Virus record (IMG/VR): IMGVR_UViG_3300025131_000360
Span: 1-26,331 of that record
DNA length: 26,331 nucleotides
Direction: 5' to 3' (one strand)
Source: a virus
The position numbers and the translations under genes are program-made. Positions 5,115 to 14,294 of this stretch are shown piece after piece (the first letter of the stretch is position 1; each line of letters opens with the position of its first letter). Below the pieces are notes generated by a model, which searched no databases, was not told the origin of the DNA, and was given only the letters and a program-made list of their open reading frames with translations.

Positions 5115-7473
5115 CTTCCAGTTTATTTATTCTATTTTCTAACTCATCAATTTTTTGTGATTTTTCTGACAAGTATAAGAAATGGGTTTCTGTTGTGTTC
5201 CATAGTTGACTAACTAATTTCCCTATTGAAGAAGATCCGGCTTTCTCCCATTCTCCACGACCTATGATAGTTGAAAGATGCAAGTTTTCTTTTACAAAAG
5301 AAATCTCTTCAGAAAATGATTTCATTTTGTAATTTTTGAATTTTTCGTCTTTTATTTTTTGTCCAAAATAGGCTTCAAAAACATAGTCTGTTAGCAAAGA
5401 GGTATCATCATAAACAGCTACAGCATTAATAGTTCCAGCACCCCTTGATCCTCCTGTTGGAGCCCCGACTGTCATACCGCCGTCCGAATGAATCTTAAAA
5501 CATTCTGTCAAAGTAACATCCGAACCAACGGCTGTGCTTTGAGAAGCTGCATTACTAAATATAAGTTCATGAGACACTTGAAGAGCAGCTCTGTACCAAG
5601 TGTCATTATCCGCACTAGAAACAAAGCCTACACCACCTGATTTTGGACGAACCGCATAACAAATAGTGGGGGCACCTGTTGAATAATAAGTGCCTAACAC
5701 AGCTACATAATCATTATTAGCTTCTCCATATCTACTTTGTAATACAGTTGTTCCATCAGTAGCTCCTGCATCACCAGCCGTTATCCTTCCATCTACATAA
5801 AGCCTGTCAGAATTGTATATTGTAGAAAACCCAATTCCAACGTCTCCGTTACTATCAACCCTCATTCTCTCAGTGTTATTAGTCCCAAATGTAAGTGCCC
5901 CAGAATAAAAATTAAAAATCTTTGACACATTCGAAGCATCTTGAAATATTTTCAATCCATTAGCGTCTGCATTTGCATATTTAGCTGTAAATACACCTCC
6001 ACCTAATGTAAGAGCTGTCTCAGGAGAGGCATCGTTTATCCCTATGCGATTGTTAGTTGAATCTACATACAAAGTATCCGTATCAACCGTCAAATCACCT
6101 GTAATACTTAAAGATGTTAAGGTTCCTAAACTCGTAATATTAGCCTGTGCTGCTGTTTGTAATGTGCCTGTAATAGCTGTAGAAGTAAGAGCTGTTAAAC
6201 CTGTTAAAATAGTGCCATCGAAACTAGCACCACCGTCTATAACAACTGCTGAACCGGCATTGGGGGTTAATGTTATGTTTCCTGTTGAGGAACTCATATC
6301 GTTGCCATTTACAACTAAATTATCGACGGTTAAAGATGTAACCCCTGCTACAACACCGCCGTCTAGGGTTACAGATTCAATTGAGACAACTTGTCCAGAA
6401 GCCGCAGTTATAGTTAAAGCACTTGCCCCAGCACTAGAAATAGCATTTCCATTTATAGTGATGTCATCTACGGTTAAAGTAGTTAGTGTTCCGACGGAAG
6501 TTAAACTCGAATTAACAACAGCGCCGCCTAATGTTGTGGCATTAAGGACACTAGTATCGTTAATATAAAATGCCTTTCCACTAACTACGTTTACACCAGA
6601 ATCGTTAACATGAAAAATCTCGGTTCCATCAACATTGAATCTAAATTCACCCTTATCTGCGGTCCCACTAGCGACATCTGTCTGAAAAATAACATATGAT
6701 AATGTTTGGGCTCCCGAATCATAAACGCACTGGATATGAAGCTCTTCAGCATCGGTGGCCCCAATCCGCATTTGAGGATTTCCGTCGTTGCTCGCGACAT
6801 AGAACGTATTACCATTAGTCATCACTTCTTGCCATGTATCCGTCGTTAGAATAGCAGCATCAACATAAGCTTTTATACTTTGTTGTGTGGCAAGCTTTAC
6901 CGCTGAGTTTGAACTCATATCATCCTCATCTAATATACCCGTGACCGTAGCACCGCTACCCGCGATATCTAAGCTTACATTACATGTAACGGCCCCGCTC
7001 GAAATTGTCAGACTGGCCGTGCTAGCCCCAGCCTTCATAGAATAAAGGGTTATTTTGCCATCTTCTGTCCCATTCGTAACATCGGTGGATTCGACTAATA
7101 TTTTGCCGAATAAAGTCTTATTTTCTCCATCATCGTTTCCGTAAAAATTAATAACCCCTACATTATCATTGTCCGCAGGGCTAGCGCTTAATTTATAAAA
7201 TTGCAATTCACTTGAATTAGCGTCTGCATTAGTATTTTTTATAGTCAATGCTGGTTTTGCTGATGTTGAACTAGAGTTTGTGATATCCCCGCTATTAGTG
7301 ATGTTTTGTGAGGAATCAATTACGTCGCTGCCCGCTATTTTAAGCTTGGCTATATTTATGTCCTTTGAACCAGCGTCGAGCCCGTCAATTATTGCTGATA
7401 CATTGGAGTTGAGCCTTGCGGCCGTCAAAACGTTAGCCGTGCTCCAGGTGTAAGCTTGTTCTATATATCCCAT
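5083..7473 (-). CDS. tail fibre / receptor-binding protein
   Basis: A 796-residue protein, the largest in the window. The N-terminus (MGYIEQAYTWSTANVLTAARLNSN) is the usual virion-attachment style. Residues 325-480 hold beta-rich repeats of about 50 residues (LTVDDITINGNAIS at 333 and LTVDNLVVNGNDMS at 381), ending with LYVDSTNNRIGINDASPE, a pattern common in phage fibres that form trimeric beta structures. Residues 680-796 (TINAVAVYDDTSLLTDYVFEA, then a helical region, then DELENRINKLE) look like a C-terminal trimerising or chaperone-like domain ending in a coiled coil. The last ten residues include four cysteines (CKGC and a final C, plus the preceding codon context) and come from the out-of-frame 40-bp repeat. 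AGGAGG precedes the ATG. It likely binds the host surface receptor. Confidence 0.85.
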   Translation of the reverse strand: MGYIEQAYTWSTANVLTAARLNSNVSAIIDGLDAGSKDINIAKLKIAGSDVIDSSQNITNSGDITNSSSTSAKPALTIKNTNADANSSELQFYKLSASPADNDNVGVINFYGNDDGENKTLFGKILVESTDVTNGTEDGKITLYSMKAGASTASLTISSGAVTCNVSLDIAGSGATVTGILDEDDMSSNSAVKLATQQSIKAYVDAAILTTDTWQEVMTNGNTFYVASNDGNPQMRIGATDAEELHIQCVYDSGAQTLSYVIFQTDVASGTADKGEFRFNVDGTEIFHVNDSGVNVVSGKAFYINDTSVLNATTLGGAVVNSSLTSVGTLTTLTVDDITINGNAISSAGASALTITAASGQVVSIESVTLDGGVVAGVTSLTVDNLVVNGNDMSSSTGNITLTPNAGSAVVIDGGASFDGTILTGLTALTSTAITGTLQTAAQANITSLGTLTSLSITGDLTVDTDTLYVDSTNNRIGINDASPETALTLGGGVFTAKYANADANGLKIFQDASNVSKIFNFYSGALTFGTNNTERMRVDSNGDVGIGFSTIYNSDRLYVDGRITAGDAGATDGTTVLQSRYGEANNDYVAVLGTYYSTGAPTICYAVRPKSGGVGFVSSADNDTWYRAALQVSHELIFSNAASQSTAVGSDVTLTECFKIHSDGGMTVGAPTGGSRGAGTINAVAVYDDTSLLTDYVFEAYFGQKIKDEKFKNYKMKSFSEEISFVKENLHLSTIIGRGEWEKAGSSSIGKLVSQLWNTTETHFLYLSEKSQKIDELENRINKLEGCKGCNSIKC

Positions 7474-7474
7474 C

Positions 7475-9133
7475 TTATCGTCCTCCTTCTTCTTTAGATC
7501 TTAATAGTCTTCTTAGTTCGGGCGCACTCGAACCAGTTACTCTTCCTGCTTCCTGACCCATAATGACATTTGCGCCCCCTCTTAATCCCCGTTGGGCCGC
7601 TGTACGGAACCCTCTAGACTCTGCCCCTATTAAAGACTTTCCAAATCCACTTGGAGACTTAGCGCCTACTTGAACCCCTGCAAAACCTTTTGTAAATGGA
7701 ATCCCTATATTTTTGCCTCCACGCTGTGTTGTAGAACGAAAATGTTTTGCTGCTCTTTGATCTAAAAGGGCATTAATAACTTTTGATGCTTCTTTACTCT
7801 TTGATGCAAGTTCATCTATTTTGCTTCTAAGCACTGAGCTAGCATTACTAAAATATTTAGTAGCAATTAGCTCTACCTTATCCTCATTAGTAAGCCGCGA
7901 TAGACTATCTTCTAAATCAAAAATAGCCCTATATTCATCTGTTATATTCTTGTACCCAGGAACAGCATCATCTAGTTTGCCTCTTATGCCTTTGTGGACA
8001 TTATGCAGTATGTTCTTTGCGTTATCATTTTCTTTTATACCCTTTACCTTTAAAACCTGATTAATCTTCTGCTTAAGTTTATGAGCGTGTTCTAAGGTAG
8101 GGTTTTTTGAAAATCTATCTATAGAGGATGAGAATTTTTCTAACTGAGCTGTCGCGGCATCATCAAGCCCCGCCTCTCCAATTAACTTTACCTTTCCTTT
8201 TTTACCAATTCTTTTTATGGTCGCTAGCTTTGATAAGTCATCACTGTATTTTTTTATCACATCAGTTAGGTCAATTTTTTTAGTTGTATCATCTAAAAGA
8301 GGCGCGATTTTTTCGCTAAACTCTTCACGTACACCTATCAACGCATCATCAACAGCGTTACTAGCTCTTATGACGACATCAGGATTCATTCCAGGCTTTT
8401 TTAAATTTTTTGGCGTTAATATATTTTTAGGGCCTCTTTCCAATACTCTTTCTGTAGCATAATACAGCACCCCTTTTTCTTCACCAGATCTAGCTATATT
8501 GCTAATTACCGCGTCTCTTGACTCTTCCGGAACCTCATCCACAACACCTTGAAGCCAATTCACCGTTTTTTGCCAAGTATTAGGGCCGCCCTTTGTTTGA
8601 GCGAACTTACTAGGACTAAGCGCTTTTTCGAAAGGTTTCAACGCTGACTTACCAGCTTTTGATAAAGGTTTCAACACTTTTCCGCCTACCTTCATTATTG
8701 GCCCGCCGACTGCAGTGAAGATCCCTTCTTTAACCATATTGCCTAATATGGTGTCATCTTGAATGAAATTCTCAATCGTTTTAGGGAATAGCTTTTTTTC
8801 ACGTTCAAATAATAATTTTTCGAATGCCCCTTGAAGGCCCTTCCCAGCCGCTGCCCCGACCACTGTGCCCGACCCTGCGCTAACGACCCCACCAATAACA
8901 CCGCCTAGCACAGGAAATGCTATATCAGCAATGTCCTTACCCCTATATGAAGGCTCCTTACCTTGCTCTGGGGTTACATCCAAGCCCGTACTTGCTACAC
9001 CGGCACCGTTTTCTTGCGGGGTTTCGTTTTGTGCTATATATGCTTTCACTCCCTGTACAATTTCCGATTGATCGGTGCCTTCCGCGAAAGAAATATCGCC
9101 CCAATTTGTCTCTACTATAATCTCATTAGCCAT
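7475..9133 (-). CDS. internal virion / ejection protein candidate (552 aa)
   Basis: Residues about 70-105 form a glycine- and alanine-rich hydrophobic stretch (FPVLGGVIGGVVSAGSGTVV) that could insert in a membrane. A long helical region with many Lys and Glu follows (about 180-460), and the C-terminus is basic and Gly/Arg-rich. Such architecture, next to two similar large proteins and just before the tail fibre, is typical of podovirus internal proteins that are ejected with the DNA and form a channel across the envelope. The ATG at 9133 overlaps the last base of the upstream stop codon, and GGAGGGGG precedes it. There is no lytic transglycosylase motif that I can see. The functional call is by position and composition, not by a recognised domain. 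Confidence 0.65.
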   Translation of the reverse strand: MANEIIVETNWGDISFAEGTDQSEIVQGVKAYIAQNETPQENGAGVASTGLDVTPEQGKEPSYRGKDIADIAFPVLGGVIGGVVSAGSGTVVGAAAGKGLQGAFEKLLFEREKKLFPKTIENFIQDDTILGNMVKEGIFTAVGGPIMKVGGKVLKPLSKAGKSALKPFEKALSPSKFAQTKGGPNTWQKTVNWLQGVVDEVPEESRDAVISNIARSGEEKGVLYYATERVLERGPKNILTPKNLKKPGMNPDVVIRASNAVDDALIGVREEFSEKIAPLLDDTTKKIDLTDVIKKYSDDLSKLATIKRIGKKGKVKLIGEAGLDDAATAQLEKFSSSIDRFSKNPTLEHAHKLKQKINQVLKVKGIKENDNAKNILHNVHKGIRGKLDDAVPGYKNITDEYRAIFDLEDSLSRLTNEDKVELIATKYFSNASSVLRSKIDELASKSKEASKVINALLDQRAAKHFRSTTQRGGKNIGIPFTKGFAGVQVGAKSPSGFGKSLIGAESRGFRTAAQRGLRGGANVIMGQEAGRVTGSSAPELRRLLRSKEEGGR

Positions 9134-10389
9134 TATGCCCCCTCCATAGATATAAGCGTGCCAGAATTCTGATCCAATTTATATCGACCGGGGGTCAACC
9201 GGTTTATACCGGGGTCAACACGTTTCGCTGGGAACGATCCTGTGATGAATGGTGAGAGTTGGCTAGTCTGATCACCTTCAGCCTGGGCACTTTTTAAATG
9301 ACCCTCATAGCTCTTTTCTTCCTCTTCCGAGAAATGCCTTTTTAAAAAGGCTGCCCTCTTTTCCTCATCCATAGTGCCCCCGTATTTCGCTAGATTTAAT
9401 GTATCTTTTATAATCTGAACAGACCTATTTAACTTTTTTCTCTGTTGAGCTGGTGTGTCGGTCGTTAAAATTGCAAATAGAGCCTTAAAAGCTCTTATCT
9501 CGCTTGCCGGAACCGCCGCCCCTGACAAAGCGCGCCCTAACCCCTCTGTGATTAAATCTAAATCCGATCTCGCCGCTTGATGCTGTTTTAAAACTTGAGC
9601 ACCCGGGGTAGCGGCCCCCATAAGCGTTTTAGAAAAACCTTCGTCTTTATCCAGTTGAGATAGTAGACTTTCAGCACCTTTTTTAGCATTTTTTAGAATT
9701 GAAGCCTTTACAGCAAAATCTTTCATGCCAGTAACCGGTTTTAACATAGTAATCGCATCTTTCCCCTCACCGATTGTTACGAATCCTTCTGTTGGTATAC
9801 TGTCAAGGTCTTCTTTAGTTGCGACCGTGAATCCTTTCATTTGCAAACTTAACTTTGCGGATGCTAGCTCTTTATTGGAAAGCGATCCCATTGCCTCTTT
9901 AGCAGTCTTTAAAGTCTCCGCTTGAAGTTTCCCTGTTTCAGCAATTAGCTTTCTCTTCTCAAGACCTGCCATCTCTTGTGCCGCTGCTTCGGCACCAAGT
10001 TCCTGAACAGCGCCGAGCCCACCTACAACCATTTGGCCAGGAGCACGAGAGCCAGACAAAGAAGAACCAATTTGGGCCCCCAGTTTTGCCCCAGACAAAC
10101 CCATGCCAAGCCCAATTCCGCCAACGGCTGCCCCGCCCAATGAAAGCAAAAGGTTCATCTTGTCTCGTGGCATATCTACTTCTCTTATCGTTTGACGACG
10201 CTGTTTACCCATCTCAGAGACAAGGCTAGCTTGGCCAGCGCCCCTTGCCCTCTCTAGTTCGGCCTGACCTTGAAGCTCGCGTAACTCACCTAGCCTCTGG
10301 GTTTCAGACTCCCTCTTACTAAGGATATCGCCCAACCCTAAAGACTGCGTTAAACTCCTGCCTAAAAGTGATTGTAATCCATTACTCAT
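9133..10389 (-). CDS. internal virion / ejection protein candidate (418 aa)
   Basis: Residues 22-70 are a charged helix (RESETQRLGELRELQGQ). Residues 80-130 form a glycine-rich hydrophobic segment (LLSLGGAAVGGIGLGMGLSG) like a fusion or membrane-insertion element. The rest is mostly helical. This is the middle gene of three consecutive large proteins of this kind, between the nozzle-like gene and the fibre. Podovirus ejection proteins usually occur as such a trio. AGGAGG precedes the ATG at 10389. Residues 226-239 (AVKASILKNAKKGA) are encoded by the 40-bp repeat whose second copy ends the fibre gene. This copy lies mid-gene in an intact frame, so it is the likely ancestral one. Confidence 0.65.
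   Translation of the reverse strand: MSNGLQSLLGRSLTQSLGLGDILSKRESETQRLGELRELQGQAELERARGAGQASLVSEMGKQRRQTIREVDMPRDKMNLLLSLGGAAVGGIGLGMGLSGAKLGAQIGSSLSGSRAPGQMVVGGLGAVQELGAEAAAQEMAGLEKRKLIAETGKLQAETLKTAKEAMGSLSNKELASAKLSLQMKGFTVATKEDLDSIPTEGFVTIGEGKDAITMLKPVTGMKDFAVKASILKNAKKGAESLLSQLDKDEGFSKTLMGAATPGAQVLKQHQAARSDLDLITEGLGRALSGAAVPASEIRAFKALFAILTTDTPAQQRKKLNRSVQIIKDTLNLAKYGGTMDEEKRAAFLKRHFSEEEEKSYEGHLKSAQAEGDQTSQLSPFITGSFPAKRVDPGINRLTPGRYKLDQNSGTLISMEGA
9675..9714. repeat. 40-bp dispersed repeat, copy inside an ejection-protein gene
   Basis: This matches 5075-5114 at 37 of 40 positions. On the minus strand it encodes AVKASILKNAKKG in frame. The other copy would read AVKAAILSNAKKG in the equivalent frame, but the fibre uses a different frame. 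Confidence 0.85.
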
Positions 10390-10404
10390 TTTTTATCCCT
10401 CCTC

Positions 10405-11964
10405 TCATTTTTGACCTGTCGCCCATCGAAATATATTTCCGCCCAAATCCCCCTCTTTTTGTGTTTTTCGCTCTTCTCTTCCTTGCTGGGCAATCAACGC
10501 TTTTTGCTGCTTAATCTGTTCGTCAGAAAGGTCTTTCTGGGCCTTTAAACTGGCCTCAACTAAGGCCTGGCTCATTCTTCTAGACTTAACAGGGTCGTCT
10601 ATAAGCATCGAAATATTTTCGACTTCACTGGCGCCCTCAGTACCTGGGTCTACAATGTTGCCTAACTCGTCTTCCCAATGAGAGCCAAAGATGAATTTGC
10701 CCTGCTCAGTACCAATAGCGTTACGGATTTTTGTATAGTCATCAACGCTCAATCCAGCTGAAGCTGCAATATTTTGTAAATCACGCTCATCGTTCGTGGT
10801 CAATTCTGCGTCTGGGCCAAGGTAGTACTCCAATTCTCTCTGCGCATCCTCAGGAGATACATTGCCCGACAATGCTAATTCTAGAGTCGTTGCGTATCTT
10901 CGTTCTCTTCGGGAGTCCCGATCACTTCTTTCCCTTGATGAGAGCTCCCTTTCTTGGGCCTCTTCTCTAAATTTAATATCAGATTCTTGTAACCATTTTT
11001 GCATATCTCTTTGTAAAGCGCTTTCGTTTATGGTTAATGTTCGACCTAGTAACGCTTGTTCGGCTTCGAATTTCTGGGCGGCTTCTTGAGTATTAAGACC
11101 AAATTCTCGTTGTAATTCATTCTCTTCTCGTGAGAATGTTCTACCTAATTCATTTTCTTGTGCTTGGAATATTTGGCCTGCCTCTTGGGTAGAAAGTCCA
11201 AACTCTCGTTGTAACTCGCTCTCTTCTCGTGAGAAGGTTCTACCTAGAGCCGCTTGCTCTGCCTGAAAAGCTTGGCCAGCCTCTTGAGTGCTCAAGCCAA
11301 ATTGACGTTGCCTTTCTGCTTCTTCTGACGTGAAATCACGTCCTAAAACGGCTTGTTCGGCCTGGAACTCACGTTGCCTTTGTGTCTCCTGGGTGCCTAA
11401 CTCTGCTATTTCTCTACGCAAACCTCTCTCTTGTTCGGCCTGCTCACCAACGAATTCACGTTGTCTTTGCGCTTCTTCAAATCCTTTTTGTGGAAGCTCG
11501 CGCCTTAGTTCTCTCTCAAGACCTGCCTGTTCACGTGTAAGCTCTCTACCTAGCCCCGCCTGTTCACGTGTAAGCTCTCTACCTAGCCCCGCCTCTTTTT
11601 CTTGGAATTCAAAACCGGCGCTCTGTAACTCTTTTTGTAATGTTCTCTGTTTTGCTGCCTCTGAAGCTGCAAAAGCCTGGTCCATAGCACTTTTACCGAG
11701 TTGGGCACCTAGCGAACTTGCAATCTGACCCTCTACACGTTGTTGTTCTTTAAATACATCACGCAAACCCTCACCACCGACCCCGCCAAATGCTATACCC
11801 TTTTGTGCTAAAGACTCAGTTGTGCCTTTCAATCTATCTTGATAACCCGCTCGTAACGGGCTTACAGCTGATTCAAAGGCTTGCGTAGCAACATCTTGCT
11901 GTGAGGTGGGCAATGTTGGTGCTTCCACTGTTGCATATTCTTGTTCTAATTCGTCAATTGGCAT
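10405..11964 (-). CDS. virion protein with long 11-residue-periodic coiled coil
   Basis: A 519-residue protein. Residues 1-126 are a mixed region rich in Ala, Gln and Glu. Residues 127-192 hold six 11-residue repeats (two identical LGRELTREQAG units), 193-206 is a 14-residue bridge, and 207-338 holds twelve more. These last twelve fall into four 33-residue super-repeats, each with units like LGRTFSREESE, LQREFGLSTQE and AGQAFQAEQAA. An 11-residue period predicts a hendecad coiled coil, which is nearly straight or slightly right-handed. The C-terminal 180 residues are non-repetitive and helical. Its position, first of three large proteins after the nozzle-like gene, suggests an internal or tail-channel component ejected with the DNA (inference). 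The ATG at 11964 has AAGGAGG upstream. Confidence 0.75.
   Translation of the reverse strand: MPIDELEQEYATVEAPTLPTSQQDVATQAFESAVSPLRAGYQDRLKGTTESLAQKGIAFGGVGGEGLRDVFKEQQRVEGQIASSLGAQLGKSAMDQAFAASEAAKQRTLQKELQSAGFEFQEKEAGLGRELTREQAGLGRELTREQAGLERELRRELPQKGFEEAQRQREFVGEQAEQERGLRREIAELGTQETQRQREFQAEQAVLGRDFTSEEAERQRQFGLSTQEAGQAFQAEQAALGRTFSREESELQREFGLSTQEAGQIFQAQENELGRTFSREENELQREFGLNTQEAAQKFEAEQALLGRTLTINESALQRDMQKWLQESDIKFREEAQERELSSRERSDRDSRRERRYATTLELALSGNVSPEDAQRELEYYLGPDAELTTNDERDLQNIAASAGLSVDDYTKIRNAIGTEQGKFIFGSHWEDELGNIVDPGTEGASEVENISMLIDDPVKSRRMSQALVEASLKAQKDLSDEQIKQQKALIAQQGREERKTQKEGDLGGNIFRWATGQK
10951..11586 (-). repeat. coding repeat region, 33-bp units in 99-bp super-repeats
   Basis: This DNA encodes residues 127-338 of the coiled-coil protein. 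Units of 33 bp (11 codons) recur. In the later half they group into 99-bp units that are visibly similar at the DNA level (for example the blocks beginning near 11100 and near 11199). It is a coding repeat, not a CRISPR array or an origin. Confidence 0.8.
11525..11594. repeat. perfect 33-bp tandem duplication
   Basis: Two adjacent copies of a 33-bp unit are identical through 37 bases (11525-11561 and 11558-11594). They encode two identical LGRELTREQAG hendecads. Perfect identity while neighbouring units have diverged indicates a recent in-frame duplication. Confidence 0.9.
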
Positions 11965-11975
11965 GTCAGGCCTCC

Positions 11976-13553
11976 TTATTTATTCTTTATTGGTCGATAA
12001 TAAACTATCATTTTATCGATCCGGGTAAACTCATCTGCGTTTAGATTCTCCATTTCAGCACGTAGCATATGACCTTTTAAGCTAGTCCGAAATTTCGAAG
12101 ACCCAACAGAAATCGAACTCAATACAGCGGTCCCAACAACAGCCGTTCCGACTAATGCCTGTGCGGCCGTAGTGCTTTGATAGGTATAGGAGTTGCCTTC
12201 ACCCTCACTCGGAATTATTTGACCAAATTTATAAGCCTTTAATATAATATTTACTGCCCAGTTTTCTGTCTCACCTACAAAATAAACTTGCTTCATCTTC
12301 TTATACAAACTCTCACCGCCAACAGGAAACCAGCCTAAAATTGCCTTGCTCCTTATTGCGGCGCTATTATCATTATGGATAGAGTCATTTAAAGTCTCAT
12401 GTACCTCACCTGCCGTACTTGAACCCTTAGCGCCATAAAGCTTTACTTTTCCGCTAGATAATTGCTGTGTGAAAAAATCATAATCAAATCCACTAAACCT
12501 ACCCCAATACGGTTGTAGGGTTGCGACGCCCTCGAATTGGACGTGCTTTGCAGTGTCCGCAAAATAAGTAATATCATTATAAGTAGAGGCGTTATTTACT
12601 GTCTGAAAACTCAAAATATACAAATCGTTATGTACAATCGCTTGTGCATTCAATTTCTTAGAGTCTTCTAAAAGCTCCTCTAAATCATTTTCGATAGGGA
12701 CACTCACAATAGGGGTTCCGCTCCCACCTAAGGTATACTCACCAGAGCTAAAACTAATTGCCGGGGATAGTTTTCTTACAAAATTATCACTACTAAGAAA
12801 ATAGATACCGTCCATAGTCCTGCGGATACTGTCTGTGCTACCACTGCCCGTTGCTGCATCTGCTCTAAGAACAGCCCAATTGATTTTAGGGACCGGGTCC
12901 GCTGCGTTTGGGATTACATACCAACCGTACTCTTTCGCAATGAAAAGCGCATCGCCCCATATCTCTATTCCGGTAACATCCCCATCAACTCCTGGGGCAA
13001 TATCAATTGTATTATTCGCTGTGTTCCAGGTATCGAAATCTAAAACTTCAGTGAAGTATATAGTTGTTTTATCAATCGCAAAAAGTCTATTCTTATGCTT
13101 AACTATCTGAAAACAAGAAGTGGGGCTATTCGATACCAAGGCCGCGCTAGGGGTTGTCCCGCTTATTTTTATCACCCCTTGATTGGCATTTACACCATAG
13201 AGAGCAGTGCTAGCCCCTTTACCAGCCTGTGCCCATCGAATCTTCTTATTACTAGTCAATGTTAATGATAGGGCTTGCCAGCCACTATTATAATAATAGG
13301 CGTCTGTACCTTGGTTACAAATCAAGAACTCTGATCCGGACGAATTTCTATAATTAGATAAGGAGTATATTTGATTTCCAGCGCTTGGAGCGCTGCCCAG
13401 CCTTGCCCCACCGCCCCGTTCACGTAACCCACCACTAGCCATATAAAGGTAATTGTTATTTTTAGATAGTTGGCCAGGAATTAAAGAAAGCTCATCTCTG
13501 CTAGTATTCATACCAATGAATTTATCGATTGTTACAGAGGCAAAACTACTCAT
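11976..13553 (-). CDS. tail nozzle / tubular-B-like protein
   Basis: A 525-residue protein rich in beta strands, Ser, Thr and Gly, with repeated short strands around aromatic residues. The N-terminus (MNTSRDELSLIPGQLSKNNNYL, then a GGLRERGGG loop) matches the pattern of podovirus tail proteins of the P22 gp10 / SU10 nozzle / T7 gp12 functional type. In these, the opening reads: beta strand, G(M/I)N, several residues, P-G, then N-x-x, and a propeller domain follows. The propeller-like repeats are seen in segments such as LFAIDKTTIYFTEV, IEIWGDALFIAKEYGW and RTMDGIYFLSSDNFVRKL. It follows the adaptor gene by 3 bases, the standard order adaptor then nozzle. It would form the distal tail tube to which the fibres attach. 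Family-level identification is by pattern, not by search. Confidence 0.75.
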   Translation of the reverse strand: MSSFASVTIDKFIGMNTSRDELSLIPGQLSKNNNYLYMASGGLRERGGGARLGSAPSAGNQIYSLSNYRNSSGSEFLICNQGTDAYYYNSGWQALSLTLTSNKKIRWAQAGKGASTALYGVNANQGVIKISGTTPSAALVSNSPTSCFQIVKHKNRLFAIDKTTIYFTEVLDFDTWNTANNTIDIAPGVDGDVTGIEIWGDALFIAKEYGWYVIPNAADPVPKINWAVLRADAATGSGSTDSIRRTMDGIYFLSSDNFVRKLSPAISFSSGEYTLGGSGTPIVSVPIENDLEELLEDSKKLNAQAIVHNDLYILSFQTVNNASTYNDITYFADTAKHVQFEGVATLQPYWGRFSGFDYDFFTQQLSSGKVKLYGAKGSSTAGEVHETLNDSIHNDNSAAIRSKAILGWFPVGGESLYKKMKQVYFVGETENWAVNIILKAYKFGQIIPSEGEGNSYTYQSTTAAQALVGTAVVGTAVLSSISVGSSKFRTSLKGHMLRAEMENLNADEFTRIDKMIVYYRPIKNK

Positions 13554-13556
13554 AAT

Positions 13557-14276
13557 CTAGCTCCCAAAAAACACGCCCGCATCAGATTTTGGTGATCCAT
13601 AGCTACCACCAAAAATATGAGGGTCTAATTCCACCACATCCGTTGTATTTGTCCTTAAAAACGTTCGTAAATCGGCTCTCTCTCTAAATGCAAGCGCCTC
13701 GAATTTTTGTTGGTTCTGTAAGTCATCATCCTTTTGATAAAAAAGAACAGCTGCCTCATATACAATTAATAGGTCATAATCAACGGGCAATTCAGTTGCA
13801 TCATCATCGTCTGAAAGTGTTGATGGTGGACCGATACCATAAATCTTTATCGCTCCTGTTGCTGTCCTATCAAAATACTTATTAAAGATTAAAGAGGTTC
13901 CTCTAACATCATAATAACTAGGGTTACCTGTATTAGATGTATCGAAGAAATTATTAGAAGATTCTAATTCTATCATTCTCTTCAGAGGTTTTTGCCTTAA
14001 CTCAAAAATACTGCCTGAAGAATACTGATAATAAACCAGCTCAGGAACAAAAATGCCAGAAGGAATAGAAACAGTATTTGAACCAGCATTAATATTAACT
14101 GCACTAACAGTTGCTGAATATAATTCATGAGGCCTATCCTTCCGGACAATTTTTCTGATACCTTGGTTAATATAAGTATTTAATATTGCCGAAGAAGGGT
14201 CGCTAGAGGCTGATGTCTCCCCAGAGTCTATTTGATTTTCTAATAAACTTCTAATTGTAGATAACTCACTACCCAT
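13557..14276 (-). CDS. head-tail adaptor (tubular-A-like) protein
   Basis: A 239-residue protein. The opening (TIRSLLENQID, then LNTYINQGIRKIVRKDRP) and the later section PVDYDLLIVYEAAVLFYQKDD followed by a charged helix (ERADLRTFLRTN) match the layout of podovirus adaptor proteins that bind below the portal: N-terminal helices, a beta-rich middle with SIPSGIFVPELVYYQY and YYDVRGTSLIF, and C-terminal helices. The ATG has GGAGGG upstream. The nozzle-like gene follows after 3 bases, the normal neighbour. The SU10-like or T7 gp11-like assignment is by recall of pattern and gene order. Confidence 0.75.
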   Translation of the reverse strand: MGSELSTIRSLLENQIDSGETSASSDPSSAILNTYINQGIRKIVRKDRPHELYSATVSAVNINAGSNTVSIPSGIFVPELVYYQYSSGSIFELRQKPLKRMIELESSNNFFDTSNTGNPSYYDVRGTSLIFNKYFDRTATGAIKIYGIGPPSTLSDDDDATELPVDYDLLIVYEAAVLFYQKDDDLQNQQKFEALAFRERADLRTFLRTNTTDVVELDPHIFGGSYGSPKSDAGVFFGS

Positions 14277-14294
14277 TTTTACTTACCCTCCTTA

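Noticed and set aside
6044-6568. 174-codon plus-strand frame rich in Val
   Set aside because: It lies wholly inside the fibre gene, opposite repeat DNA, with no ribosome site. It is a shadow of the Thr/Ala/Gly-rich codons.
5075-9714. Possible diversity-generating retroelement with a variable repeat at the fibre 3' end
   Set aside because: Two of three mismatches are at A in the other copy, but the third is T to G. The repeat is only 40 bp, sits out of frame, and no reverse transcriptase or accessory gene is visible in the window.
11525-11594. 33-bp tandem units looking like CRISPR or iteron repeats
   Set aside because: They are adjacent with no spacers, keep an open frame, and match an 11-residue protein repeat.
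11330-11728. 132-codon plus-strand frame rich in Ser and Cys
   Set aside because: It is a shadow of the repetitive Glu/Arg/Gln coding region and has no initiation signal.
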